Positions 20,901 through 26,661 of a stretch of 64,000 nt of DNA are shown here, piece after piece. Position numbers and translations under genes: made by a program. This DNA is from Batillaria attramentaria. Taxonomy: Eukaryota > Mollusca > Gastropoda > Batillariidae. The stretch is taken from contig JACVVK020000034.1 in the NCBI GenBank assembly GCA_018292915.2, positions 685,001-749,000 of the forward strand. Direction: 5' to 3'. Below the pieces are notes generated by a model. That model ran no database searches. It was not told the origin of the DNA and saw only the letters and a list, made by a program, of their open reading frames with translations. The stretch's first letter is position 1. Each line of letters begins with the position of its first letter.

Positions 20901-22491
20901 CGGCGCCCGCAGCCTCATCCACTTCAGCATCATCTTCTGGATCGTGTTCTTGGCCTTCTCCATGCTGTTCTACTTGACCTTCATGAACATCGACATCAAG
21001 TACTCGTCCTTCGTCAGCTCAGTCGTTGCCGGCATCCTCATGATGATGGGCAAGTTTGACATCTACCAGATGATCATGGCCGAGCCCGTCCTCACGCAGG
21101 TAGGAGAGAAAAACACAATGGTAGCTTTAACTGGATGCTTTATTAAACAGGCCATGTCCATGTTCACTAAGCCAACTTACGTTTTGCACCAGTTTCGCAC
21201 AGAACGATAAAAAGAGATAGAGAGAGAGAGAAGGTGGGTGGGTGTTTGGGGGTTTAACGTCCTTTTCCACCACATACCGAGAGAGAGAGAGAGAGAGGAA
21301 AGAAACCAACTAAAAGTAAACAGTCTGTAACGGTCCTATTTTGGGCCTCCTTTCTGGTTCCCTTAAAAAAGAAAGAGAATGATGATGATTGTTGGTGTTG
21401 TCTTTCAGCTCTTCGTGTTCGGGTTCGTGCTCTCGGTGACCTTCGTGATCGTCAACATGTTCGTGTCCATCCTGAACGAGACCTTCGCCTCCGTGCGTAA
21501 CGACATCAACAAGCAGAGCAACGACTACGAGATCGTCAGCTTCATGCTGTCGCGCTTCAAGAGGTTCACAGGCATGGGTGGCACGCAGCCTACCACTCTA
21601 TCGCCGGAGGAGCTCCAGAAGGTATTCTCTCTTAAAAGCCCATGCAAAAATTGCGATTACTTGAAACCTTCAGATCACTGGTAGCCACTTCAAGCCACTA
21701 TTATGTAATCTGCAGCTGTGTTGGGTCTATCGGAAAGGCCCGCGCCTTGCGTAATGGCGGTTTTAAGTGCGCAGTGGCGTGTTCTTTTAAACCAGTCAGT
21801 GGGCAGGTATGGTCGTGCTCGGGCTCGTAGGAGTTATATTTGCAATTTATTTTGTGAGTGGGTTATGGATTATGTAGCTACACTTTGCAGTTTAGTTTAT
21901 GAGTGGGTTATGGATTTTGAGGGTATATAATCTGTGTCTTTTTATATATTCGTCTCGATTCTTATCTGATCTGGTGAAGTTAGTGTGTTGTCATCTTGTT
22001 GGCATCCGCCCCCTGGACAAATATGCTTCCAAACCTCGAACAAACAGTGTGTGTAATAATTTATTGTTTTAAGGGACAAGATGGCCGTCTAGCCTGTACA
22101 CTGACTCATCTCCTTTCAAAACACGTTGAGAAAGTATAATAACACTGATGGCATCGGCTTGTACTTGTAGCTGAACCGTCTGTACCTGTTTCTGCAGCAG
22201 GAGCGAGAGAAACAATACGCCACAGGGAACGAGACAGAGCGGTCCTGCGTGGACGACTTCCCAGACCGCATCGACCGGCTCCTGCACTCCATCTCCAACG
22301 TCTACATGGACCAGGACGGCATGGCCGCCATGTTGGACAAGAAGGGCTACCAGGCTTCGGGCGGCAAGGGAGGCTACCACGCGTCTGGCGGCAAGGGAGG
22401 CTATCCGGGTTCAGGGGATCGGGGCAACGGCCGGAGCGAGTCCGGGGCCAGGGGTAGGGTTAGCGAGATGTCGAAGGTGCACACTCACTAA
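606..22491 (+). CDS. Polycystin-1-like protein (PKD1L2/REJ-type), C-terminal 1,522 codons in 24 exons
   Basis: This is a large membrane protein of the polycystin-1 family; members are 11-helix receptors with channel-like C-termini, often paired with a PKD2-type subunit. Twenty-four exons join with consistent phases; the exon list is in the summary and each exon has its own entry. In the conceptual 1,522-residue fragment the order is: GAIN region (about 1-365), GPS with HL/T cleavage site at 382/383, first helix about 413-430, PLAT domain about 455-569, helices near 619-639, 666-685, 773-793, 804-838 and 908-923, extracellular polycystin domain about 930-1140, then the six-helix channel-like block to about 1380, and a Gly-rich tail. 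The pore region reads MMMGKFD (1335-1341). The family assignment is secure. The subtype (PKD1L2-like versus PKDREJ or PKD1L1) is not. The 5' part, including signal peptide and ectodomain, is outside the window. Confidence 0.93.
742..812 (+). repeat. (CT)n microsatellite after exon 1 of window
   Basis: About 34 CT units starting 25 nt past the donor, preceded by a C run. Confidence 0.97.
1201..1286 (+). CDS. Polycystin-1-like exon 2 (ectodomain)
   Basis: A (CT)n/T-rich polypyrimidine tract ends in AAATAG at 1200, and the donor is GTAAGT at 1287. It takes two bases to complete the split codon and reads [20 protein letters not shown] and onward. Confidence 0.75.
1362..1505 (+). mobile_element. 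tRNA-derived SINE, family 1, partial
   Basis: It contains GGTAGAGCG, then GGGTCGTGAGTTCGAATCCC (box B region) and the 3' body TTGTGCTGGCCTTTTTCTCG to GGACGTTAAACT. A 4-nt ACGT duplication (GCGTACGTTG) breaks the head. Confidence 0.8.
1767..1927 (+). mobile_element. tRNA-derived SINE, family 1, full length
   Basis: Box A-like GATAGCCGAATGGTAGAGCG, box B-like GACTTCGAATCCTGG, body CCCCGTCTTTGATATCACCC, and the end AAAAGGACGTTAAACTCC. It lies in the intron before polycystin exon 3. Confidence 0.88.
2165..2313 (+). CDS. Polycystin-1-like exon 3 (ectodomain)
   Basis: The acceptor is TCCGTGCAG at 2164 and the donor GTAAGG at 2314. Charged, helix-prone residues begin [20 protein letters not shown]. 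It ends in phase 2. Confidence 0.8.
2330..2675 (+). repeat. T/G low-complexity tract (TTG, TTTG, poly-T, poly-G)
   Basis: The stretch is made only of T and G runs and produces spurious Phe/Cys/Val-rich frames. Similar tracts lie at 6275-6475 and 17730-18130; the first two end in a G run followed by a shared CTATGTRATAACYCTCC block. Confidence 0.95.
2823..2874 (+). repeat. (CT)n microsatellite
   Basis: About 26 CT units in the intron before polycystin exon 4. Confidence 0.97.
3159..3233. repeat. Perfect 30-bp inverted repeat (hairpin), 15-nt loop
   Basis: The arms 3159-3188 (GATGAAATACAGTAATACAT and ten more bases) and 3204-3233 are exact reverse complements. The hairpin sits immediately 5' of the tandem copies of the exon-4 acceptor. 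Confidence 0.92.
3240..3532 (+). repeat. Tandem copies of polycystin exon-4 acceptor and exon start
   Basis: About seven imperfect units carry TTTTCAGGGCACCGTTTACA and CTGGACAACTA followed by TTTCATCTGG, with a period of about 45-50 bp. The real exon reads TTTTCAGAGCACCGTTTACA and CTGGACAACTCCGAC. Each unit therefore carries an AG acceptor and about 25 nt of exon-like sequence. Confidence 0.9.
3533..3641 (+). CDS. Polycystin-1-like exon 4 (GAIN region)
   Basis: The acceptor is GTTTTCAG at 3532 and the donor GTAGGC at 3642. It reads [20 protein letters not shown] and onward, phase 2 in and phase 0 out. Its first bases and acceptor are copied several times just upstream (see the repeat at 3240-3532), so the true 3' splice site was chosen by phase fit and uninterrupted continuation. 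Confidence 0.8.
3900..4090 (+). CDS. Polycystin-1-like exon 5 (GAIN region)
   Basis: The acceptor is TTCGCAG at 3899 and the donor GTGAGT at 4091. It encodes [20 protein letters not shown] through [14 protein letters not shown], a beta-rich stretch with the IPRD element typical of the region before the GPS in polycystin-1-like proteins. It ends in phase 2. Confidence 0.9.
4154..4510 (+). mobile_element. SINE with 5S rRNA-derived head
   Basis: Positions 4154-4271 match a nearly full 5S rRNA: GTTCCCACTTGAACATCGAA, the box A region AAGTTAAGCAACG and box C TTAGTACTTGGATGGGTGAC, ending GCCGGGTGCTGCTGGCC. The sequence then runs directly into the SINE body (AATCGAGTCAAAATCACGTG, ACTCGCTTTCGGTGCCTG, CACACGCATGCAC) shared with the copies at 7262, 19690 and 50550. 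It is in the intron after polycystin exon 5. It is therefore better read as a 5S-headed SINE than as a 5S gene. Confidence 0.85.
4868..5275 (+). repeat. Minisatellite, about 30-31 bp unit (intron before exon 6)
   Basis: About 13 units of ACATCTTTCAAAATCATACA plus CTGATACACGT. The later units change to ACATTTTCCAAAATCATACA. It ends 30 bp before the exon 6 acceptor region. Confidence 0.92.
5305..5498 (+). CDS. Polycystin-1-like exon 6 (GAIN region)
   Basis: The acceptor is TTTTCTGCAG at 5304; the donor GTAAGT at 5499 runs straight into a (GT)n tract. It reads [20 protein letters not shown] and onward through [20 protein letters not shown]. Related minisatellites of about 31 bp fill both flanking introns. 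Confidence 0.9.
5499..5625 (+). repeat. (GT)n then (GA)n, starting in the exon-6 donor
   Basis: The donor GTAAGTGTGTGTGTG is part of the tract, so the 5' splice site is fused to about 90 bp of GT repeat and about 25 bp of GA repeat. Confidence 0.95.
5755..5970 (+). repeat. Minisatellite, same 30-31 bp unit (intron after exon 6)
   Basis: About seven units of ACATCTTTCAAAAACATACA plus CTGATACACGT. It is the same family as 4868-5275, on the other side of exon 6, and ends about 40 bp before exon 7. Confidence 0.92.
6013..6266 (+). CDS. Polycystin-1-like exon 7 (GAIN, start of GPS)
   Basis: The acceptor is CATTTTCAG at 6012 and the donor GTGAGA at 6267. It includes several N-glycosylation sequons (NCS, NET, NLT, NGT, NYT). 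The first GPS cysteine and tryptophan lie near the end in [16 protein letters not shown]. Confidence 0.92.
6275..6475 (+). repeat. T/G low-complexity tract
   Basis: TTG triplets, poly-T and poly-G runs beginning a few bases after the exon-7 donor. Confidence 0.95.
6543..6775 (-). repeat. Dispersed copy of the AAGGTCA-containing repeat
   Basis: GGCATTTTCTCAGAATCTAC, CAAATAGTGGCGGCACCAAA and CTCAAGGTCAAGGTCATGAA are the complement of units at 49.3-50.2 kb. It is followed by (GT)n, the complement of the (AC)n that ends the other array. Confidence 0.8.
6776..6942 (+). repeat. (GT)n with internal (GTCT)n, before exon-8 acceptor
   Basis: About 165 bp of GT repeat with a block of CTGT tetramers at 6829-6865. 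Confidence 0.97.
7004..7231 (+). CDS. Polycystin-1-like exon 8 (GPS cleavage site and first membrane helix)
   Basis: The acceptor is CCATGTAG at 7003 and the donor GTAAGG at 7232. [13 protein letters not shown] carries the second GPS cysteine and the HL/T self-cleavage triad (residues 381-383 of the fragment). It is followed by the hydrophobic helix [15 protein letters not shown] and a basic stop-transfer ARRKDKKD. An (GT)n tract of about 165 bp ends some 60 nt before the acceptor. Confidence 0.95.
7262..7665 (+). mobile_element. SINE of the same body family, with tRNA-like head
   Basis: The head has GGTTCGAGTCC (box B-like). The shared body then follows: ATATCGAGTCAAATCCATGT, CAGACTCGTTTACGGTGTCT, CTTTCGAAGAAGAGTAGGCT. 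The 3' part GTAGCGCTTAGCGGCAGCAG and GTGCGCCGAGGAGAAATCTA is also found at 19.95 kb and 50.7 kb. Confidence 0.8.
7805..7965 (+). repeat. Interspersed repeat family S (GCGCTT-ended), copy 1
   Basis: GTGATTGTAATGTGTTCACT, GTCCAGTGTGTGAGAG and CGGCACTTTGAGCC are the complement of parts of the copy at 30.77 kb. It ends in (TTA)n. Confidence 0.65.
7994..8095 (+). CDS. Polycystin-1-like exon 9 (start of PLAT domain)
   Basis: The acceptor is CATTCCAG at 7993 and the donor GTGGGG at 8096. It reads [20 protein letters not shown] and onward; [10 protein letters not shown] begins the first PLAT beta strand. Phase 0 on both sides. Confidence 0.92.
8338..8495 (-). mobile_element. tRNA-derived SINE, family 1
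   Basis: Reverse-strand copy: GTTTAACTTCCTTTTCCACC and TGATATCAAAGACGGGGCAA are the complement of the family body. The head is degraded. Confidence 0.82.
8699..8814 (+). CDS. Polycystin-1-like exon 10 (PLAT domain)
   Basis: The acceptor is TGACCAG at 8698 and the donor GTCAGT at 8815. It encodes [20 protein letters not shown] and onward, the central PLAT/LH2 strands. It ends in phase 2. Confidence 0.93.
9440..9975 (+). repeat. Minisatellite, about 43 bp unit
   Basis: At least ten units of ATCAAAACGGGATAATAATG plus TCAAAATCCTTAACGACCTTCAC, split here. The central copies are nearly identical and the outer ones diverged. It lies in the intron before polycystin exon 11. Confidence 0.9.
10082..10247 (+). 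CDS. Polycystin-1-like exon 11 (end of PLAT domain)
   Basis: The acceptor is CTTCCTCAG at 10081 and the donor GTAAGG at 10248. The motifs [17 protein letters not shown] and [10 protein letters not shown] are the classic PLAT signature of polycystins. Confidence 0.96.
10418..10917 (+). mobile_element. Short inverted-repeat DNA element carrying a MADF-like ORF (Harbinger-type candidate)
   Basis: The ends are AAGCCAGCTCTTAACTGGGC and the reverse complement of CCCAGTTAAGAGCCGGCTT, giving 22-bp inverted repeats with one mismatch. The element is 500 bp and lies in a polycystin intron. Inside, an ATG context (GCAAACATGGCGG, about 10602) opens [20 protein letters not shown], followed by a MADF/Myb-SANT-like stretch [23 protein letters not shown] proteins accompany PIF/Harbinger transposases, so this may be a deletion derivative keeping the accessory gene start. 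No target duplication is clear. Confidence 0.6.
10970..11125 (-). mobile_element. SINE body fragment, reverse orientation
   Basis: On the minus strand it reads AGGAATTTGGTTGGGATTTT, then CTCACCAAATCGAGTC and ACGTGTAGACTCGTTTATGG, the core of the same family. Confidence 0.7.
11176..11454 (+). CDS. Polycystin-1-like exon 12 (second membrane helix)
   Basis: The acceptor is CATTTGTAG at 11175 and the donor GTGCGT at 11455, which merges with a GT/GC microsatellite. It contains [17 protein letters not shown] (the conserved loop before helix 2) and [17 protein letters not shown] (helix 2). Confidence 0.95.
11455..11640 (+). repeat. (GT)n/(GTGC)n starting at the exon-12 donor
   Basis: The donor GTGCGTGCGTGTG is the first unit of an approximately 180 bp GT/GC repeat with an internal poly-G run. 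Confidence 0.95.
12049..12216 (+). CDS. Polycystin-1-like exon 13 (third membrane helix)
   Basis: The acceptor is TGTCTCAG at 12048 and the donor GTAAAA at 12217. It begins [20 protein letters not shown], followed by the basic cytoplasmic run [14 protein letters not shown]. Phase 0 on both sides. Confidence 0.95.
12285..12440 (+). mobile_element. tRNA-derived SINE, family 1, degraded head
   Basis: CTCGGGTCGTGAGTTCGACT, then CTGGCCTTTTTCTCGTTGCC and GGACGTAAAACTCCTAAACA. The box A part is replaced. Confidence 0.8.
12787..12955 (+). mobile_element. tRNA-derived SINE, family 1, full length
   Basis: A well-preserved copy: GGGATAGCCGAATGGTAGAG, GCTCGGGTCGTGACTTCGAA, TTGATATCACCCTTATGTGG. It ends in repeated CACCCACC, as in other copies. 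Confidence 0.9.
13142..13266 (+). CDS. Polycystin-1-like exon 14 (cytoplasmic Ser/Thr-rich loop)
   Basis: The acceptor is TCTACCAG at 13141 and the donor GTGAGT at 13267. It reads [20 protein letters not shown] and onward, rich in Ser and Thr. This loop is poorly conserved in the family, and the exon is accepted mainly because phase and frame fit. It ends in phase 2. Confidence 0.8.
13440..13570 (+). repeat. Two-copy tandem repeat, about 63 bp
   Basis: ACAATAAACAGATAAAATAA and GACAGAGGACAATAGATAAG recur as ACAATAAACAGTTAAAATAA and AACAGAGGACAATAGATAAG. Confidence 0.8.
14385..14577 (+). CDS. Polycystin-1-like exon 15 (fourth and fifth helices)
   Basis: The acceptor is TGTTCCACAG at 14384 and the donor GTCAGC at 14578. 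A KKKKK run precedes [20 protein letters not shown]; then come [14 protein letters not shown] and [15 protein letters not shown], both hallmark polycystin-1 family segments. Confidence 0.96.
14697..14775 (+). repeat. (CA)n microsatellite
   Basis: About 39 CA units; (GCT)n and (GAT)n tracts follow at 14863-14911. Confidence 0.97.
15123..15255 (+). CDS. Polycystin-1-like exon 16 (rest of helix 5, acidic loop)
   Basis: The acceptor is GCATGCAG at 15122 and the donor GTCAGT at 15256. [14 protein letters not shown] completes the helix from the previous exon; the cytoplasmic acidic cluster [12 protein letters not shown] follows. It ends in phase 1. Confidence 0.92.
15790..15995. repeat. Cluster of TTTCATGAAA palindromes
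   Basis: About six near-palindromic sites: CCATTTCATGAAATAAGC, CATTTTGTGAAATACG, GCATTTCACGAAACGG, CCATTTCATGAAATGAGC, GTATTTCACGAAATGCC and TCATTTCATGAAATGGGC. They lie in the intron before polycystin exon 17. Confidence 0.85.
16089..16342 (+). CDS. Polycystin-1-like exon 17 (sixth helix, start of polycystin domain)
   Basis: The acceptor is CTCCTCAG at 16088 and the donor GTGGGT at 16343. A basic helical linker ([17 protein letters not shown]) leads into [20 protein letters not shown]. The [14 protein letters not shown] stretch then opens the extracellular polycystin domain. Confidence 0.95.
16795..17001 (+). repeat. Tandem duplication of about 105 bp ending at exon-18 acceptor
   Basis: CAAATGATGAGCTTTCGATG through TATAATATTCTTAAGGTACA and GTTGCAGTCAAT recurs as CAAATGATCAGCTTTCGATG through CTTGCAGTCAATTTCTTGTG. 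The second copy supplies the polypyrimidine region of the real acceptor. Confidence 0.85.
17002..17173 (+). CDS. Polycystin-1-like exon 18 (polycystin/TOP domain)
   Basis: The acceptor is GTGCCGCAG at 17001 and the donor GTAAGT at 17174. [13 protein letters not shown] and [20 protein letters not shown] match the family pattern of the extracellular TOP domain. An upstream duplication of about 100 bp ends at this acceptor. Confidence 0.94.
17340..17465 (+). repeat. GAT/GAC triplet repeat abutting exon-19 acceptor
   Basis: A run of about 40 GAY-type triplets ends 16 nt before the exon. Confidence 0.9.
17482..17632 (+). CDS. Polycystin-1-like exon 19 (polycystin domain)
   Basis: The acceptor is GTGATGCAG at 17481 and the donor GTACGC at 17633. 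It encodes [20 protein letters not shown] and onward to [12 protein letters not shown], with paired cysteines and N-glycosylation sequons. The usual pyrimidine tract is largely replaced by a GAT/GAC triplet repeat. Confidence 0.9.
17730..18130 (+). repeat. T/G low-complexity tract with (GT)n and (TTTG)n
   Basis: (GT)n at 17861-17926 and (TTTG)n at 17973-18015 within T/G-only sequence. Confidence 0.95.
18338..18533 (+). CDS. Polycystin-1-like exon 20 (polycystin domain)
   Basis: The acceptor is CTCTTTCCAG at 18337 and the donor GTACAC at 18534. [20 protein letters not shown] and [19 protein letters not shown] are strongly diagnostic polycystin-domain motifs. Confidence 0.97.
19047..19308 (+). 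CDS. Polycystin-1-like exon 21 (end of polycystin domain, seventh helix)
   Basis: The acceptor is CTTGTCCAG at 19046 and the donor GTATGG at 19309. [20 protein letters not shown] ends the TOP domain. A helix around [17 protein letters not shown] and the [14 protein letters not shown] segment follow. It ends in phase 1. Confidence 0.97.
19690..20045 (+). mobile_element. SINE body copy ending in CCATA repeats
   Basis: It starts at GGGTAGGAATATGGTTGAAT, lacks a head, and runs through the 3' part to GAGGAGAAGTCTACCATACC and a short (CATAC)n tail. Confidence 0.8.
20187..20350 (+). mobile_element. tRNA-derived SINE, family 1, full length
   Basis: GGTCGAACGGTAGAGCGTTG, TAATGCTCGGGTCGTGAGTT and GGACGTTAAACCCCCGAACA are visible. 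It lies in the intron before polycystin exon 22. Confidence 0.88.
20678..21099 (+). CDS. Polycystin-1-like exon 22 (channel-like helices and pore loop)
   Basis: This is the largest exon; acceptor CATTACTCAAG at 20677, donor GTAGGA at 21100. It carries [19 protein letters not shown] (the S4-like basic helix), the helix [17 protein letters not shown], and the pore-loop region [23 protein letters not shown] occupies the selectivity-filter position of polycystin channels; whether this protein conducts is unknown. Confidence 0.97.
21233..21282 (-). mobile_element. tRNA-derived SINE, family 1, 3' fragment
   Basis: GGTGGGTGGGTGTTTGGGGG and TTTAACGTCCTTTTCCACCA are the complement of the family 3' end; (GA)n replaces the rest. 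Confidence 0.75.
21409..21621 (+). CDS. Polycystin-1-like exon 23 (last membrane helix)
   Basis: The acceptor is GTCTTTCAG at 21408 and the donor GTATTC at 21622. [20 protein letters not shown] is the S6-like helix with the conserved NMF...LNETF segment; a cytoplasmic region follows. Confidence 0.96.
22198..22491 (+). CDS. Polycystin-1-like terminal exon (cytoplasmic tail, stop)
   Basis: The frame is open from 22171 to the TAA at 22489-22491. The exon may start at 22198 or 22201 (TGTTTCTGCAG, better pyrimidine tract) or at 22171 (CTTGTAG); all three keep the frame. The tail has an acidic helical part ([20 protein letters not shown]) and a Gly-rich stretch with repeated KGGYxxSG units. No coiled coil comparable to that of vertebrate PKD1 is visible. 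Confidence 0.85.
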   Translation, partial: QEREKQYATGNETERSCVDDFPDRIDRLLHSISNVYMDQDGMAAMLDKKGYQASGGKGGYHASGGKGGYPGSGDRGNGRSESGARGRVSEMSKVHTH

Positions 22492-23742
22492 GACAACGTA
22501 CCTGCGCCATGCCCCCGCCCGAACTGATACTGACCTCGCTTGTTTCCTCGAGTATTTCTCGGCCGCTTCAAAGCTGCTACAGTACTGCATCGATGGAACT
22601 GTTATCACGTCAATCCAATCTGTTATCACTCCAGTCCAAACCAATTCAGTGGTCACTTATGATGCGCAGAGGTACTGCACGAGAAAATGTCATGTTCGTT
22701 GCTGCAAACCGAAGTACCCTGCTGAGTTTTCTATAGATCTTTACGCTAGGGAATGCACGTCTTTCGTGCAAACGATCGTCTATACAATGATTGATATTGC
22801 CACCGTCCAGGTGACTGAAACTGTGTGTAAACCCTTGATCGACTTTTAAAAAAAATCGAATTGCTAAGAATGACTGAAGAACTGAAATTTCTATGATAAG
22901 TTTTGTTTCAATATTACCACGGACTTCCGTGTTGTTGTTTTTTTTTAACATTCAGAACTGATACACAGCTTGGAGAAATGTTTTCTAACAAATGATGTTT
23001 TCAGCATCATACACGCAATTAAGCTTAAAATTAACCAGTGTCTGATTGATGATGTACTGTGGCACAGATCGCACGACGTGTGATTGCTATTGTCCAACCT
23101 GGATGCCAGTAAAATATGGTCATGGACTTTGACCCTTTCTTTTGCCATTGGACAAGAATGTTTATAACCCTTTAGTTCGCTGTTAACACGTTTACCTGGT
23201 GTTGAGAAAACTCTTTCCCTTGAATGTTTATTTGAGAAATTCTATAAAACATTTGAGAAACGTATTTGAAACTTTGCTTGAAGCGCATAACTGTGATACT
23301 TCTCTTATTGTTAGTGGATCTTTTCATATTTCTAATTATATTCGAGCATTCATTTGGAAAGTTATTCCAGATAGTGTCCGGTTTGGCTCTGCAATGAGCA
23401 AGGGAAAGCGTTTTCTTCATAAATACGTATGTATTTTCTTCATGTATAATTATATTTGTTAAGTACCCAGAGATTAACTTTATCTTATTTTTAACTTTAT
23501 TTGAGAATATGTTATATCGAAATTGTAAAAAGAAGGAAATTATGACGTGTTAACGGATTCCAACGGGTTATTTCTGAATTAACACACCGTCATCCCCCCC
23601 CCCCCCCCCCCCCCCCCGGGACAAGTTACGCATCAGTTATCAAAGAAATAGCGCAGTACTCACGAGGTCAAATTCCAAATGAGAACGCCCGATAATTATG
23701 CGGACGTGTCCTGGGTTAGGAAAGTGTGATTCATAAGCGATT

Positions 23743-24008
23743 CTATCCAGTGCGCTATCGAGAAATCACTGTTGGGAAGAGTTGTGTCCCTTCGGCGTCC
23801 ATAGCAAACACTCATATCAAGAATAATTATGGGTTGGTTACTGGTTGTTGCATTATTTGAAAAAGAGTTACTGATATCATTGCTAGGGGTGCGCGCGGCA
23901 GTGACACAAAACTTACCAACAGTGATGCTGCCCGATCCCATTTCAAGAAGTGCAAAAGGAAAAGACTTTGTTCCCGGCAAAGTGGTTTCCCCATTGGCTC
24001 ACTGGATA
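23743..24008. mobile_element. Possible MITE, 266 bp
   Basis: The ends TATCCAGTGCGCTATCGAGA and the complement of CCATTGGCTCACTGGATA are similar inverted repeats. CACTGTTGGGAAG and TTACCAACAGTG continue the symmetry inside. No target duplication was identified. Confidence 0.4.
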
Positions 24009-24311
24009 AAACGGCCTATGTTTCAGAACTGATGCAGTGACCAGTAACATGTGTTGTTACAGGAAGAAGCTGGCCGCTTTGTTACGTTTTGGTCTGTCTT
24101 GGCTTTAGTGACAGACACTCTCTTTCTTTGTCACTCTCCTTAGACTTTGGCTTGCACCTTTTTCCCTCATAACCTCGTAGCTATTATTGTCTTTGATGTC
24201 AGAATAGTAGAATTGTTACCTTGACATTAAAAAGAAACACCAAAGTAATGAACAAACAGAAGCGGTATTGATATTTATTCTTTTAATTGTTTTCCGCTTT
24301 CAGATTAACTG

Positions 24312-24317
24312 AATAAA
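24312..24317 (+). terminator. Candidate poly(A) signal for polycystin-1-like gene
   Basis: AATAAA lies 1.8 kb after the stop codon and is the first strong hexamer downstream; further hexamers lie at 26215 and 26255. Which is used cannot be told from sequence. Confidence 0.35.
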
Positions 24318-26655
24318 GTCTTGCATCTTCTTAACGGACGGGCATTGTAAATTAATCTCGTTTGATAACCGATTTTATTGTATTTACCGCTAATCGGAAA
24401 TGTTGTTATATAATCATTTGATTGAGTATTTTATTTCGAAAGCAAAAGCTTTTAACGAAGATATATGACAAAAATACAATATTATTACGATACGGCATTG
24501 CCAAATAATCTATAATATAATGACAAGAATAGGAAACTCTATTCTTTGGCCTAATGCTGAGAAAGAAACATTTGTTTGGGGGGGGGGGGATCTGCAGTGT
24601 ACTTCAAAGCTTTTCGGCCTAATATATACTTACCAATAACTCCTACTACAAACCTTTCCGTCCGTTCATTTGAATGACTTAATGAATACTTTTGAAACAT
24701 AAGTCTGTTTTTAACGTCTCAGTCTCAACTGCTGTCTTTTTCCAGAATCAACAAACCCTTCAAAATACTTCTTTAAGTACTCCATTAAAAAAAAAAAACT
24801 CAAACCTATCTCTCGCTGTGTCGGTGGGAAACAGTTAGCTGTGTTCCGTTTACAGTACCCCTTGAACAACGAAAGGATATTATATACATGTCCTGGATAA
24901 GCCTAGAAAAGTGTGTGTGGATACAGAACATTTGATCCGATCTTTGATATGCAAAATGTACAGTAGGCGCCTGCAGGTCCGTGTTGTCAGCTTTAGAAAG
25001 CGTATTATTATTATTATTATTATTTTCTCGTCCACGCCACAAAGCAAAATTGCCACAAGGGGCACTTTCTCCCAAGTGCTGTGTCACCGACGCAATGTGC
25101 ATACAGCTGGCGGTTTTGAGACGTTCCCTTTGTACCGATGTTGTGTTTCTTATAAAATTGTTGTGACTGTATCAGTTTTATGTGGGTCACCAGTTCGGTC
25201 CAACAAGGTACAAAACACGCACAAAGTGTTACAAAAATTAGATCGCGTACATGCACACGAGTACTCTCCCTTACTTCGCTCTTCAGCTCTTGTTTTTCGT
25301 CCTCGAACCTACAGTTTCAGCACCGGGAAGGTTCTTGTGAAAAAATGTATCACAGTGAAATCTAGTTAATTCTTGTGAAAATGTCATTCATAATTATAAC
25401 TTATATTTTGTATTTTTTGCATCCCAGATGTACATGTACATTATCTTGTGGAAGAAAAAAAAACGTTCAGTCTCGCAGGTTTTTTTTTGCAGCCATATGA
25501 ATTTCCTACACTGCTGCGCTGCTTTTATTTCCATGGTGTTGGTTGGGTCGTCTTGGTCATTTAGACGCGTTGTGAGTTTTGTACTAAGCAAGGGTTATCA
25601 AGGAAAGTTATGTGCATGTTTAACGCTGTCTCGGCGAAAGGATGATAACTGTGAGAAGTGCGTCAAATACACCTAATCGCAAAAGAGAGTTTGAGAAAAA
25701 TAATGGAGAAAAAAAAAATCACACGAGCAAATAAGGTCAATGCACAAACTGGCCGGAATGAAATACCGGCTTTTACCTTGTTTATCGCTGGCTGTTTGTT
25801 TTTCTTTTTCATCTAAGTGTTGTCAGAGGATATTTTGGTGTGGTCTCCTGCTAAACGTTGAAAGTGTCCTTTATCAATCCGTCCAAAAGATGTACAGGGA
25901 TACAAAAAAATGTTCCTATTTATCAAAACCTGAGATTTCTTATCATTGTCAGTGTTGTTTCTGTTGTTGTTGTTGTTATTATCATGAATCTGTTTTCCTC
26001 CACAGTGTGTGATAGTAGTAGTAGTAATAATAATAATATAGCACCCGTGGTACTTATTATTCTATGTTGTGGATGTATTACTATGTCCCACCGAACAGTG
26101 GTCTGTCTGCTGCAATGTATATTTCTACGAACAAAACTTCATTCTGTCCTCCTGCATGCTGCTGGTCGCACGAAAGATGTAATGTAAAAAATTGTCTTAT
26201 AAAAACAAAAACGAAATAAAGTTAGGTCTCTTGATTCTGTCAGTTGTACTGCTGAATAAAGAAAAAATCAGAATTAGTAGAACATGCTGGGTGGCCTGCT
26301 TTCGTCGTTTATTCTTGAAATGTGTTGTGGAATGAGGCTGGTTTTGTTGTTGTTGTTGTTTTTGTCTTTGGTGATTTAACATCTTTCTCCACCTCGTGAG
26401 GATTGGTTAGTAGGTTGGTTGGATGGCTGGTTGGTTGATCGGTTGGTGGTTGGCTGTTTGGGATGTAAATTCCTTTTCCTCGGAAGCTGGTTAACTCGAA
26501 GAAACGGCCAGACTGTGGCGTTGCATGTATGTGAACCTGTGTTAAAATAATTTCAATTTCTGACGAAAACGAAGAGTTTAAAAGTTAGATCAGAATGATC
26601 CCAATTCATCTAAAGTAACTACAACAAACAACCGACAAAAACTTCAAAATAAATG

Positions 26656-26661
26656 TTTATT
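26656..26661 (-). terminator. Candidate poly(A) signal of TPPP-A
   Basis: AATAAA on the minus strand lies about 850 bp after the TPPP-A stop codon, with an A/T-rich context. It implies a 3'UTR of roughly 0.87 kb. Confidence 0.45.

Larger units (their letters stand above)
22492..26640. other. Intergenic / putative polycystin 3'UTR, no recognisable gene
   Basis: I see no exon with family motifs here. AATAAA hexamers on the plus strand at 24312, 26215 and 26255 could end the polycystin transcript. There is a poly(C) run at 23596-23617, a possible MITE at 23743-24008, and (TAT)/(TTG) microsatellites. Short ORFs in this stretch look random. Confidence 0.5.
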
